A stretch of 64,000 nt of DNA. It comes from Phycomyces blakesleeanus NRRL 1555(-). Its lineage: Eukaryota; Mucoromycota; Mucoromycetes; Mucorales; Phycomycetaceae. Below are positions 12,201 through 24,657 of this stretch, piece after piece (within the stretch, counting starts at the first letter, position 1; every line of letters starts with the position of its first letter). The stretch spans positions 1 through 64,000 of the forward strand of contig NW_017265191.1 of assembly GCF_001638985.1 (NCBI RefSeq), read 5' to 3'. Under the pieces are notes generated by a model. It did no database searches. It saw only the letters and a list, made by a program, of their open reading frames with translations, and was not told the origin of the DNA. A program made the translations under genes and the position numbers.

Positions 12201-14597
12201 AACGAAGCATTGTTGACGAATCCAGTGTAGACACCCTGGGTGGCTTTGGTTTCGACAGTCTCGACTTCTTCCTCGGCCAAAAACGCTTCGATACGACGGA
12301 GAGAGACCATGGCTTGGAGAATAAAAGAAATGAACATTGGCAACTCGTCGAGTGCAGAACGGAAAGTGTTGAAGAGTGCGAGGGCAGTAAAGGCTACGGA
12401 TGCTGTCAGGACCGATGTCATGGTGTATATGTAGAACACAGTGACCATGATCATAATTGGGATAAAGAACCAGATGTTGGCCATCCACATGAACGCCATC
12501 AGTCTTCCACGGATCGCCTTGAGTTCGACCTCACGCGCCTCTACCACTCGGTTCTTGAACTGTTTTTCCCAGGCAAAGAACTTGACGATTCTGATGGCCG
12601 ACAAGAGTTCGTTCATCAGTTTCAGGCGTTTGTCGGTAGCAGTCATGACGGCGTCCTGGAGGTTTTCAAAGTGTCTGCTGATCATATAGGTCAGGGGTTG
12701 CGAGATGACCATGACCAATACACCCCAAAGACTGGCGTTACCGAGAAGCTTGTAAAGACCGCAGATACTGATGATAATTTGGACTGGGTATGAGTAGATA
12801 TAGAATAGATATGCAATGAATTCGGCAATCTTTTGGGTATCGACAGACAACAGATTGTTCACGTTTCCTTTCTTGTCTTCGCTGTCAGCTTCCTGGCTAC
12901 CGGTCTGATCTCGGCGACGCAGAGATTTGCTGAACACTTCACCGATGAGGATTGATTGGACACGGATGCCTAGGGTACGACCGATGTAGAGAGCCTGCTG
13001 CATAGAGAGAGACTGAATTGTGGAGGTGACAAACAAGCCAAATACGTACAAAAATGCTGTCAAGGCGGGTACTTGATAGACCGGATCGCTGTACTCGATG
13101 TACTTGATGATCTTGTTGAGGAAGTAAGGTGGGCCAAACATGACAATAGACCAGAACATACAATAGACGAATTGATGAATGAGCGGCCACTTGAAGTTGT
13201 AGAACAGTGCAACTGCCATATTTGGTCGCTTGTACTTGCGATAGTCGGCCAGGGTGTGTTTGGCGCGGTTCTCAACAGGAAGTTCGACAAGATCCTTGTC
13301 ATCCAATGTGCGCTTATAGCCTTCCTTCATCATCACGTTGACCCAGCTGAACATAAACTTTGAATAGATCGATGCCCAGTTCTCACTCGACAAGGTGCGT
13401 CCCGATTCAGTCAAGACAGGTGAGCTTGGAGCGAGTGGTTCTTCATGGAACACAAAGATAAGCATGATGAGATTCAATGTGGCACTGTAAAGAGTGACGC
13501 TGTAGCCGAGACCAATATCCTCGACACCGTGAGCATTATAGAAAGAACGCAAGTCAACCAAGCCAAACAAAAATGCACCGGCATAAAGAGCATTTAGACG
13601 AGTGCACAGGGCTGGAGAGAACTCGTTGGGTCTGGCGGATGTAATGAGATTTACGACAGCCAAGATAAATGCAATCAACTATATAATTATTAAAATAATT
13701 TGGAATACCCAAAAAGCCAAAAGAACGTATGTGTGTAAATTGTTAAGTTATCGGTTGTTTTTTTTTACTTCTTTCTTTCAAGTCTGTCTTTCACTTAAGA
13801 CGCTAAAACTTACCCAAAATGTAGCTAAGGAAATATGTGAAATCAAGAGTTGAGACTTTGTGCCTTCGACAATATCAATAGGATAAGTATCCTGAACCAG
13901 TTGGACCAGAGATGAAATGTACATGGCAGCCTGGAAACCGGCCAAGAGTCTGATCCAACTTACGACTGTCCATCGAAGTGGCTTTTTCTCATAGTCAGGG
14001 GCAAGAGTACTTGCGGAAGCGGAAGAGGAAGTCGAAGAGGAGGCATCGTCGTCATTGTCATTGTCATTGCTGCTGCTATTGTGATTTACACAATCTGGAC
14101 TACGTGTGGCACCATATGAGAATGTTGGCAAGGAGTCTTTGAGGGGGGTATAGAGAGAAGAATTTGATTTGCGGTACTCCAACCAGGCTTTTGAGATTCC
14201 AACGAGGGATGAGATCAGAAGAATGAGTGGGAATACGGAATCTAATACACTGAGATCGTTGTAAGGAGAATGAGGAAAAGTTTTTGTGTGTGAGTTAATG
14301 TGATAATAATATTATTACTTTGATAAACATAATTTATCAAAGTCGTTTATTATTATTATTTCTTTATTTTATTTTTTTGCGTTTGTTGTTGTTGTTTTTA
14401 AAGATCTTACATTTCACGGAAGCATGGAGTGAAATCAGAATCTACCCAAGGATCCTACGCAAAACTTGTGTGAATAGAGAACGACAGCAACAATAACAAC
14501 AACAAAAAACTCGGGAATAATATTGTTCATTGTTATAGACATATTTATTTGAAGAAGAAGAAAGTTAGCTTACTGCAATAATACAGCCAATACCCAT
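9299..14597 (-). CDS. ABCC/MRP-type full-length ABC transporter (YCF1/BPT1-like)
   Basis: Four exons on the minus strand: 14597-14574, 14454-14411, 14249-13814 and 13678-9299, giving 1627 residues; all junctions are GT-AG and in frame. The first ~240 residues hold about five hydrophobic segments (TMD0), the mark of long MRPs. Two TMD-NBD halves follow. NBD1: Walker A GPTGSGKT (~703), signature LSGGQKQR (~807), Walker B VILDDCLSAVD (~830). NBD2: Walker A GRTGSGKST (~1388), signature WSQGQRQL (~1511), Walker B LDEATSSVD (~1534). Family members export glutathione conjugates, metals or bile pigments into the vacuole; the exact substrate cannot be read from sequence. Odd points: a 24-nt first exon, and an Asn/Ser/Glu-rich insertion (about 30 residues) in NBD2 between Walker A and the signature. 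Acidic linkers follow NBD1. Confidence 0.93.
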
Positions 14598-16805
14598 CGT
14601 GAGTGTAGAGGGAGAGGGAGAAGCGAAGACAGAGAGATGTCTTGAGAAGTCAAGAAATAAAAATGAAAATGAAAATGTATATATAAAGGCCAAGCAAGAT
14701 AAGACTTGTCACAAACGAAAAGACAAAAAGACAATTGAGTCTGAGTCAGGAAATATGCAAAGAAAGGGTAAAGGGGTAAGAAGGAGAGGAAAAGACAGAT
14801 GTCGATATATATATATATATATATATTGAAAATCTGTATAAATATATATATATATATATATAGTAGATAGATGTAGATAGTGCGTATGTGTAAATAAAGT
14901 CTATCAAAAAGATCACTGGTATGTCTACAAGAAATAAGCGAAAAAAAAATATTGGATGATTTAGACGGCGAATTAACGAATGTGTCTTTGGTAGTGTGGA
15001 CTTAGCCAGTTTTACTCGTAATTACTCTATTTGTAACTATTTGATTCCTTGATATATATACATTTGTACACCATTTTATACTTCCGTTGGCTCGGAGATC
15101 ACCCAGGTCAAATCATTGTATTCATTTTTATTATTTATATTGGGAAAAGGCTCTCAATAGTCTTTCCCATTTGACAGGTCATTAAACAATCACAATCGCA
15201 ATCGCAATTACATACACAATGTATATATATATATATATAACTTATCTATATACACAGCTGAAAATATTACTCAAAGAAGTATGTGTATATATAATATTGT
15301 GTTTGTCATCAAGTTGAATTTGGGTTGAATTCGGATTATTATTTTTTTTTTTAAAAAAAAAAAAAAGATAAAAATTGGTGTAAATTTTTTTTTTTAATAA
15401 TTTTACTCTATTTATTTATTTTTACTGCGGCAAGCATAAGATTTCAATAAACCCAAAAGGTAAATTGTATCTATATATCTACCGCAGTAAAATGTATATA
15501 TGTATATATAGATATATCAAGAATAAATAATAAATGTCATTCTACTAAAATAGTGTTGAAACATCTGGAAATATGTCGTGAGCTTTGCCAAGCAAGTTCT
15601 ACAGTACAAGATAATACAGACATTCCCTTTTTTAGACGACAATGGTTACAAGCCATGAGTCCAAGACCATGGCCATAGCACCCTGTAGCACCTGAAAAAG
15701 TCTTATTCTTATTCTTATTCTTATTGTTAGTGGTAGCGGTGGAATTTTAGTTGCAGGTGTTCTTGATAGATTGGGTCAAAAATGACATTGCTAAACCATG
15801 ATTTGATAAAATCCTTGGCTACCACATAAACAGACAAACATATAAACAAGTAGGTGGAGGTTTATCGATATAGAGATATATTCCAAAGATAAAAATGAAA
15901 TTTAAACAATGACAGTGTCCAGGCTAAGCTCAAGACCAAGGATAAAACTAAAACTAAAAAAATAATAAAAAAATAGAGTGTTTAATACATATAGCCGGGT
16001 AAGTATTACGTTGGATAGAATAGATTTACATATTCATGCTCATGCTCATGCTCAAAACCATTCTCTGGGTTCTGCTTGTGAACCAGTAATCAAAACAGGA
16101 AATAACTGATAAAAGATGTGTATAAAGCACGCTGTTTATCTGATATGATTTATGCTCTTTATCTCCACTAAAGGCAAGATATCACCAAATAAAGATCATT
16201 TCCTTCAAATAATTACTGCAATAAATAAATGTATATATATATATGAAAAGAAAGCGTACAACGTAGTACATTTCTTTTACTCTATTCTATTCTATTCTAC
16301 TTTGCTTTACTTTATTGCTTTGAACCTTTTTTTTATTTATTTATTTATTTGATCTGTATCAATTAACCTGTTTTATTGCATTATTCTTATTATTTATTAT
16401 TCCTATTATTTTAGTATCACAATATATTTATATATAGCTTTATAAAGAACCTTGACCACCTCATCTAAAAAAAACAAACTACTTTGACTGATTGAAAACA
16501 TTCTCAACCAAAACAAACTAGCCAATTAACACAATACAAAGCAGATATTGGTGAATTAAACCTCACATACCAATAAACCAAAAATAAAATAAAGAGCATA
16601 AATATCATCAAGATTTAAAGAGAAAACCGGGGAGTTTCGGTCAATTACCTGTATTTTAACGATACTGTCTAGAAATCTCAAGCGTCCCATTACAGTAACA
16701 CACAGTCCATTATTTCCTTTCCTTTTGAACATCATTCTTCTTTGCAATTTAGAATTCACAGTCAACCTTCTTTATTTTCTTTCCTACATAAAATAGCAAT
16801 AAGAA

Positions 16806-16839
<34 letters not shown>

Positions 16840-18010
16840 AAAGCCTCCCCAAAATAAATACGGATATAATGTACAAAAATGAAAAATGAAATCAGATCAA
16901 ATTTAAGTATATTATTATTTATTATTACTCTTATTCTTATTATGAAAATACCTGAATTAATACATGCATTTTATAAAAGTACAAATGTCTTTAATCTTTT
17001 GGATCCAATATACTACCCGTGATTTAACTGCTCATACGCTTTACTTTGTTTATTTTTTGACCCATATGCTATTTAGTATTCACAAAAAGAAAAAATTAAT
17101 TGGTTACTTTGTGTCTAATGTCAATGGTAAATCTTTTTTATATATATAAATATCTAATATAATTAAATAAAACTAAAAGATTCGGATTTCTAAAGGTGCA
17201 AAACCCATATTTTTGGGAAAACTTAATCGCTTTTTGTCATCGTAATACAAATCTATATTATTTCTCGGTCAGTCTGGGTACAACACAACCAGAGATTTTT
17301 CTTGTGTAATCATATTCCCAAAAGGGTTTAACGTATCTGGGTTAATTTTATTTCTATTTATGGATTTAACAATTTTTGCGATAAATCCCGGCCGCAAAAA
17401 AATCGCGGATTTAAAGACGCGTTCTCGCAAATAATAATAAAAATGGTTCAAAATATAATATGTTTCAAAGTAGAAAAAAAAATGCAGAGGCACTTGTTCA
17501 TTATAAATTTCTAGAAAACAAAAACTCTTTTAACGTTTGTAAGTATTGCCATCAAAGTTAATTATAATGATATGGCTGTTGTGCATAATTGAATTGAAAT
17601 GGTTATTGAGTCCAGAACTAGCACTTAGCTACAGTCAACAAAAACACCAAAAAAAAAGAGGACTCGAAAAAGAGCAAGTCTTCTATAAAGCTGCAAGGTT
17701 ATTGCGTCTAAAGAAAGCAAGTATAGACTTTTTTATGTTAAGAGAAATCTTGATTTTACAAGCAGTGGGACACGACCAGCTTCTAAGAAATTATCCCTGC
17801 AGAAAGAGTATGTTGCTCATCTCTTATTCAGTGTAAAACTCTAAAGTGTATATATGGAAGGCAATATTAAACATTCAAACAAACTTAAAGTCCTGGACTT
17901 CTCTATTTTATACACTGCTCATCTTTCAGACCGTTTCATCTCTCTCTCTCTCTCTCTCCTTATATCTTTTTTTTTTACTTGTACAAAAAATCACAATAAT
18001 AAATATTACA
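14598..18010. other. Long intergenic spacer between ABC transporter and SKP1 relic
   Basis: This divergent spacer shows no credible gene. It holds TA microsatellites (14803-14865, 15219-15238), a GAAA tract (about 16806-16843), a run of CATGCT copies near 16034, and the small mirrored motif pair at 15421-15491 listed separately. The last ~120 bp resemble the upstream region of the intact SKP1 copy (pyrimidine tract, then CACAATAATAAAT before the ATG). Confidence 0.5.
15421..15491. repeat. Mirrored pair of the CCGCAGTAAA motif
   Basis: TTTTACTGCGG on the left and CCGCAGTAAAA on the right form a perfect inverted repeat 11 bp long, enclosing about 50 bp. The same 10-mer occurs four more times in the window (28517, 29502, 57807, and reversed at 57851). 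This small unit may be a deletion derivative of an element with these ends. Confidence 0.6.
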
Positions 18011-18991
18011 ATGGGCGCGTGTCTTCTCAGTTCAGATAATGAATTATTTAATGTTGACAAGGAGATCGCAGAACGATCTATTCTAATCAAGAACAAGTTG
18101 GAAGGTGTCTATTATAATTATTAGTAATATATAGTAATATAAAAGAGGATAAACATATACTTCTTTATGGAAAAGAGGTATCTCTTTTTTTTCTTTTGTT
18201 GTGTCTTGCATGTATTGGGATTAGATCTTACCTTTTCTTTTCTTCTTATTTTTTCTGTGTATATTTGTGATTAAAAAGAAATGGAAGAAAGCGATGCTAC
18301 TATTCCTCTTCCCAGCGTCACTGCAAAGACCTTGCAGAAGGTAAATACAAATATATACACAGTTATATACGATTATTTTAACTAATCTATATTTTACCTA
18401 CCTTTAAAACCCAATCTAGGTTATTGAATGGTGTGAACATCATCGCGAGGATCCCGTCACTCAGGATAGTCAAGAGAGACGTAATACTGACATTGAGGAG
18501 TGGGACGAGAAGTATATGGAGGTTGACCAGGAAACTCTCTTTGATATAATTTTGGTAAGGCAAACACACATATAAAAGGAATATATCGTGTTAGTCAATT
18601 GATATTCTTTTTATGGGTCTATCTGTCTTTGTATCTTGTACAATTTCTTTTCCTTTGCTCTCTTTTCCTTTTCTAGGCTGCCAGATTACCTTAAAATCGA
18701 GCTTCTTCTTAGTATTTGCTGCAAGACTGTTGCCAACATGATCAGGGGTAGAAATGCCGAAGATATGATGAGAATCTTTGATATCCCTAATAATTTTACA
18801 CCACAAGAACTAGTTTTGATCAATCGGGAGAATGTAAGTCGTTTGATAGAATTCTTTCTTCCTAACTACAAACACACTTTGCGCACACTACACTTTAATG
18901 CCAAACTTCACCCTACTCTTTTGGTCTGCTTTGCTAGTATACTTTTATTTATCTTATTTAACTGCTTTAGGAATGGGCTGAGGACCGATAA
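18011..18991 (+). pseudogene. SKP1 duplicate with a one-base insertion
   Basis: The exon layout is identical to the intact SKP1 at 30569-31686: 18011-18104, 18279-18340, 18420-18554, 18677-18833 and 18971-18991. Exon lengths match (94, 62, 135, 21) except exon 4, which is 157 instead of 156 nt. Near its start GCTGCCAGATTACCTT replaces GCTGCCAACTACCTTG, so read from the normal splice site the frame meets TAA after six codons. The downstream frame still encodes YLKIELLLSICCKTVANM and ends EWAEDR as in the intact copy. Intron 1 also has a weak donor (GTGTCT). The simplest reading is a duplicated SKP1 gene decayed to a pseudogene. An unusual splice site rescuing the frame was looked for and not found. 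Confidence 0.82.
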
Positions 18992-21197
18992 GGTGGCGTA
19001 AATCTCTCTTTCTTTCTTTTTATTAAAATATATTGACAGCCCTTAGCATTTCAATATATATTTTCTGACTGGCGTAAAGAATTTTTTTATTTTGCAATAA
19101 GTCATGCAAAAACATCTTCATACAAACAAAGGTACGCGCATTTTCATAAATGTCATCAGAAGTGTTATCAATGTGATATTTGGTAACAATAATCATATAG
19201 AAATCATATTTCAAAAAGAATCCCCTGGCATAAAAGCTATCCAAACACTTGTTTGCCTAGTGTTATTCACTAAGAAACCCTTTTGTAACCATATTCGACT
19301 CATTATGATTTTGTATTATGGCAAGAATACTCTTGAAAAAAAATACTTCATTTTGCAATTGGCTTTTCATTATCAGCAGTGATACTGGTATGATGCTTGT
19401 TAAAGCTGCTTACAATTTATTTTACAGCACACACGTCTCCTATTTATATCAAAAACCCATTTCATTTAAAGAAAAATTTCAAGTATAGCTCTTGTATAGG
19501 GTCTGCTTGACATTACTCTAGGAGCAGAAAGAAAAAACTCTAAAATTTGCGACATTTTTGCTAAGATATATACCGTCTTATTTGTAAAAATATAGAACAT
19601 CGAAATGTTTATAAGCGAATATGTATTTTAATAATAGAAAAGGTTTATTTTAAAGGTTGTTAATTAGTAAAAACATCTACACTCTTACCAGGCTTTTCCG
19701 CCTTCTAGTATTATGAGTTTAAAGATAAAGAAGTCTGCACTTTCTTTATGCAAGCTATATTATTTAAAGAAGATATTTAAATAGTACAGTGGTCCCTCGA
19801 TAATTTCAAGGCCTAGGGGGGGGGGGCAGGTGCCTTGAAATTATCGAAGAGTGAAATTGACGAGTTCGGAGTATATCTTTCCCGCTAATGATGAGATGAG
19901 TTTAAAATATGACTTGTTGAATAAAAGAAAACTAGCGCTTATAAGCTATTAACTGCATTTTTTTTGCCAACAGCTTAAAAAAAAACGTTATTATTGATTA
20001 GAATTTGTTAAAACGATCTGTAGTAAGATATGTAGCGAAATCTCTGAGCTATTAGCTGGTTAAAATCATAAAAGGTCACCATCATAACTCACCACTATTT
20101 TTGGACACCTATATATAATCACTAAGAAACACATTTCAATAAACTCAGTCTTCTTCCTGATAAAATATCAAAAGCCCTACGCGTAACTGTTAGGCAGAAT
20201 TTTCACTAAACTTAACCCCAACCATTGATCTATAAGATCGTAACTTAACCAATCTCTAATGCACCTAAGTGTCCTACGCCAAAAAGGTTCAAAGAGAGAC
20301 GTTCTGTATCATAATCGATAAAGTACTATAGAAATAGCAATAATTATATCAAGTAGTGATTTGGTATGTGCCAATTCTCTGCTTAAATCCATTCTTGTTA
20401 AATGAAGCCCCCGGCTGTATTGGTGTTTTTCACCCTCTGTCTCATGATCTATTGTTTCCTTCGGATTCTTATTCAATCAAACAACAATTCGTGAGAACTT
20501 GTGTAGGTTGTTTATTTCAAAAGAAAGGTAAAGAATAATAAAATTCGATTGTTTTTCTACAGGGAACTATCTACTGATATTTATATATTTTTCTAATTTG
20601 TAATTCATTATGTGCTTAAGTAATCTTTATCACGATGAGTCATCTTCCAGAAGTATTGTTCTTCTGGAAAGATCCGGAAAGACCAATTGATATGATGCTT
20701 TTCCAGTCAGATTAGTCAGAGAGTTTTGGTAAAGAAGGGCATATATGTTACAATATTTTTTACTTTCTTTTCAATTTCAAAATACCACATCAACAACTAA
20801 ATAATATAGTGAGTAAGAATAGTATGCATACTTGATGAAAGTAGTAAAGGAAACTCAACTTAAAAAAAACTCATAGTGACTTACTTTAAAAAACAAAAGT
20901 GATGATGACTAATCTTCTTCAGAAGGCAGAGATTGTTCAATAATTTGCTATGGTGACAATAAAAAGGCATAGTAAGAAACGAATAATCATATATATGTTT
21001 AATTATAGAGTAAAACCTACTTTAAAGATATACAAATTTTCAAAAAAAAAAATTCAATTGATTCGTAGGCTTTGTTTCGCCCTTGAATTTCAATTGTCTT
21101 AATAATTGAATAGTTGTATTCTCTATTATTAAATTGCAGCTTTGTCAGCTCTAATACCATTCCTATTTCTTTATATTAGCACAAGCATTTATTAACA
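18992..21197. other. AT-rich spacer with a pogo-like terminus
   Basis: No coding region can be supported. The only structured piece is the TIR-like palindrome at 19785-19847, listed separately. The rest is AT-rich with short stop-riddled frames. Confidence 0.5.
19785..19847. mobile_element. Solo pogo/Tigger-like terminus with internal palindrome
   Basis: TA is followed by CAGTGGTCCCTCGATAA, the typical start of pogo/Tigger-type (Tc1/mariner superfamily) terminal repeats. The arm TCGATAATTTCAAGGC (19797-19812) is repeated as a perfect reverse complement at 19832-19847 around an 11-G run. I found no matching opposite end or transposase nearby, so this looks like a solo end or a very short internal-deletion derivative. 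Confidence 0.55.
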
Positions 21198-21822
21198 TTA
21201 TAGGCACTCCATACCTCCAACAAGTATTCCAAATGTACAATGTTCTTTGGTTGATGAACTTGTTTGAAGGCGAAGGTGTAATTGCCTTTTGCAGATTTCG
21301 GCTATTCTTGCTCTGTCAATGTCTATAAGATCTCTGCTTTTTTTAGGAGGCTTAACCTCTCCACAGCCCACTTCAACACGTTCATAACAAATTATTATGA
21401 TGTCCGGGCGTGTCGTAAGGTACTCCTTGGGCACTCCTTCTAGCAACGAGAAAGAAGAAGTATCTCTATTTAAATAATGATCCGTCAGTATTTTGCTACT
21501 ATATATATAATCAGCGTGATATCTCCATTTACCAATCACTAGAGATTCTGTTGCTAGAAGCAAAGATGTTTTGAGCCAGAACGGAGGCAACTTTGATAAT
21601 AAAGTCTATTTCAGACTGGTTATACTTGTATCGAACAGCTCTTCCGGTTTTTCTCGTCCATTCCTTGTCGAATAAAAACTTTTTAAAAAAATGAATGATG
21701 GCATCTTACTTTTTATATATAATTTAATCTTACAAGGTAGAGAGAATATTGGCAATTATCATTTCTTCTCTGTTTGTAGGAGGAGGTTTTTGTAAAAACA
21801 CGTCCACTTTGTCATTGAGAGC
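21198..21822 (-). pseudogene. Relic of a PD-(D/E)XK-like protein gene
   Basis: On the minus strand about 130 residues include RPDIIIICYERVEVGCGEVK and then DRARIAEICKRQLHLR. The spacing PD...(10-16)...GEVK resembles the restriction-endonuclease-like core (D, then E-x-K). From memory, proteins with EVGCGEVKPP followed by RIAEICKRQLHLR are common in Mucoromycota and often lie near mobile elements; their function is not established. A further exon-like piece lies upstream (21822-21734, AG before and GT after). The middle (about 21560-21710) needs either a frame change or a 34-nt intron (GTAAAT...TATATAG) to connect. The nuclease reading is an inference from the motif. Confidence 0.45.
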
Positions 21823-22466
21823 CTACAATCTGTTTTTAGTGCACATAACAAACAATTTTAAACATATATTATAACCTTCTTCCAATTTTTTATCAAAGAA
21901 TGGCTGTTATTAGGTAATTGGTATTCAGGAAGCTTTACTTGATTTGATATTTTAATTGAGGATAAAGCGCTAAAGTAAACAAAGAATAAATAACCTTTAT
22001 TTTGCTATGTACAAAGTAGTATACTTACAGACGCTCTTCAACTGACAGAATCTTCTTTGTTTTATGTATTTTTTAGCTCCATAACATCTACTGCATTAAT
22101 TTCCATAAAATCCAAAATATAATGCCAATCTTTTGTCTAATGAGTTAGCAACTAAAAAAAACAAAATATTTTCTTTATGGTTGTTACCTTTTTTTTATCT
22201 TCCTCTTCTTTTTCTCTTTCTTATTTTCTTTCTCTACAACTGCCTTTATTTTATTTTATTGCTATTTTCTCCCTCTGCTACATCGAATCTTCTTTTCTCA
22301 GAAAGCCTTCTCGTTTTGTTTTTATTCAAATCTGCAAATACAGACTCATCAACTTCAATATTAATACTCGATTGGGGTCGTTTCTGAACATAAGCAGCTT
22401 TTAGCATTTTGTACTGAGCGTTCTTTTTTTTCCCAAAAAAAAGTGTGAATGTTTACGCTAACATTA
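21823..22466. other. Spacer without recognisable gene
   Basis: AT-rich DNA between the nuclease-like relic and the TIR element. Pyrimidine-rich open frames on the plus strand around 22133-22404 look like low-complexity artefacts. Confidence 0.4.
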
Positions 22467-23477
22467 AGGGGACGACATTTTCAGGATGGGGCACTACCTT
22501 TTTGATGGGAAACATATTTTTTTTGTATGAGACAAAGTTTTATTATTAAATTGCCCAAAAACAGGTCGTACTTCCTAAAGAAAGAGAGGTAGATGTCTGG
22601 GGAGATATTGATGAACATACAAAGTGTGAGGACTATGTAATAGAACAATGCGTACAATGGGAAGAGGAAATGGTAAAATTACAGAGAAGAGGAAATGTCA
22701 TTTTGATTTTATCTGACCACAAATTGTGACTTATTGTTCGGTATCAGATAATTATATCTGGTCCGTAAGGATTCATACTTATCATAATAAAGATACTTTA
22801 ATATAAGGCAGGATAATAGCTTTGGCTAAGTGTAAAAGCACCCTCTTAAATATATAATGATATACTTAAAGCCTTATACTACCTGCAATATATTAACGAA
22901 TATATAGAAAATAATAAAATAGTTACCTAACATTCTACTTCAAGACATAATATCATAACAAGAAATGACGTGCTCTTCCCTTATGACATATTCCAAGTAC
23001 ATTCGAGTTGGTTTACTCACTCTAGCTATAGATACAAACTACTGCATCTTTGAAATTACTATTGACATGCCACTGTAACTTTCAACTGGTGAAACAGGAA
23101 GAGGTTTTTGAGCAAAAAAATACTCTTCTCAATTGAAAAAAACAGGTATTTTTATTAGTAGGATTCATATTGAAGTGATTTCTAGAAAGTACTTATTAAC
23201 ACTATAATTTTTAATTGCTAATCAACAATGAGCAAAATAGTCTCTTTGCTATCTCCAAGAAAAATGATATATTTTTCAATACAATTAATTAATAGTTCTT
23301 ATGAGATGAGTATAGAATAGAAAAGAAGGTTTTATATTTAAATATTGAGTTAAGAATTTCAGGACACATCGTTTTGCCCTGAAGGATTGGAGAAAAGACC
23401 TCGGACCTCGGACAAGTAGTCACAAAAGTTAGTATGGCAAAAAAAAATGTTGTCTCATCCTGAAAATGTCGTCCCCG
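22467..23477. mobile_element. ~1-kb TIR element flanked by TA
   Basis: The left end GGGGACGACATTTTCAGGAT (from 22468) recurs as an exact reverse complement ending at 23476, and the match extends one more base (21 bp). One further base on each side (A against C) gives ends directly flanked by TA at 22465-22466 and 23478-23479, the target duplication of the Tc1/mariner superfamily. The interior does not encode a recognisable transposase. A 60-codon open stretch at 22544-22730 (VVLPKEREVDVWGDIDEH) looks coding but has no start. The element is therefore probably non-autonomous or gutted. Confidence 0.75.
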
Positions 23478-24413
23478 TAAGATTGCTGATTTCACCTCTT
23501 ACATGTAATAATACTATCACTGTAGTAAATGGCAAACACTATAATTCCTACGGTCACGGAGTTATAATGTTTGCCAATAGAATCTTGGATTTTAGTAAAT
23601 TAAAAGTATTTACAGCGAATACTATTTATGGGAGTTAAAATTACTTTTTATCTAATCCAATAAAATCGTTTAAAGTAGCAAAATTATACCATTTTTAGGT
23701 ACATATTTCTCTTTTTATAACAAATTTGGATAGTACAATTCGTTGGATTTCAGATCATTTTTGCATATAATCCAATCAAATATTCTAAATATGGCAAATC
23801 TATACCTTTTTTTTTTAGATATCTCTATTCTTATAATTGGTTCAACAAATACACGGTTTTATATTGGAATTTTATAGTTTTTATTGATCAAAATAATACA
23901 AATTGAATATAAAGAAGTATGGAAAGAGGAAGTATTATTTTTTATGATATTTAGTAGCAGTTTAAGCTATACATTCATTAAATAATATAAATATATCTAT
24001 TTTTATGTGATACTTTTTACATTGTTTTATCTAAAAAAAAGCTATTTTCTAAGTACTATGATATTGATGAAGATATGTATATTTCTTAATTGATTCTTTT
24101 AATCAAAGAGTATAAATCTGCTTTGTGTTAATATTGCTATGTCTGATTTCTACTTTTGAGAAACCAGAAGACAGATTCCCTGCGATTCTCTAAATCTACC
24201 GAGATTTCTAATGAGCATGCGAGCAATCTTGACAACCAAATTGTACTTGATGCAGATATTTTTCTGTCAATTCTTCTCAAGTTACTTTCTTTTGTCAACT
24301 TTGCTGATTCGGATTTTATTAATACTAGCCTTCATAGTTATTAAGTGTGTTTCTTTTAGAGACTTTTAATAATTTTAGACCAGGTGAAAAAAAATAGAAA
24401 CAAGTCCTTTTAG
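23478..24413. other. Spacer without recognisable gene
   Basis: Very AT-rich. A 62-codon frame at 24156-24344 has no features that support it as a gene. Confidence 0.4.
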
Positions 24414-24657
24414 ATGTACCAATCTAAATTGCTTGGAGAACATGGACGGGTCAGAGGTTATGCATCGTTTGTGGAATCGGGATCTTGCTGCTGTCCTGAA
24501 CTTCTGACATATACTTAACAATCTGAGATATGATGGGACTATACCTGTAAGGTTCACCCGCGTCATTCGGATTGGACGTATCAGAAGGCAAGCAGAAGAA
24601 GATCTCCAGGAGGGTCGTCGTTTGAGACAAAGACTGACTAGAATTCAAAGAAGATGA
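24414..24657 (+). pseudogene. Fanzor/TnpB-like RuvC C-terminal relic
   Basis: The plus frame after an AG acceptor reads CTNLNC, then HRLWNRDLAAVLNF, a stop, HILNNLRYDGTIPVRFTR and a basic tail ending at TGA 24655-24657. A zinc-ribbon Cys pair followed by WNRD-LAA-LN matches the last Cys pair and the RuvC-III Asp motif of eukaryotic TnpB relatives (Fanzor). The in-frame TGA at 24505-24507 stands where related proteins usually carry Arg (NFRHIL), so CGA to TGA is the likely change. The catalytic N-terminal and central parts are not present upstream. Family assignment rests on the motif alone; another zinc-binding transposon protein is possible. Confidence 0.45.

Noticed and set aside
11984..12793. 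269-codon plus-strand frame inside the ABC transporter
   Set aside because: It is antisense to a strongly conserved ABC coding exon and has no domain or splice support.
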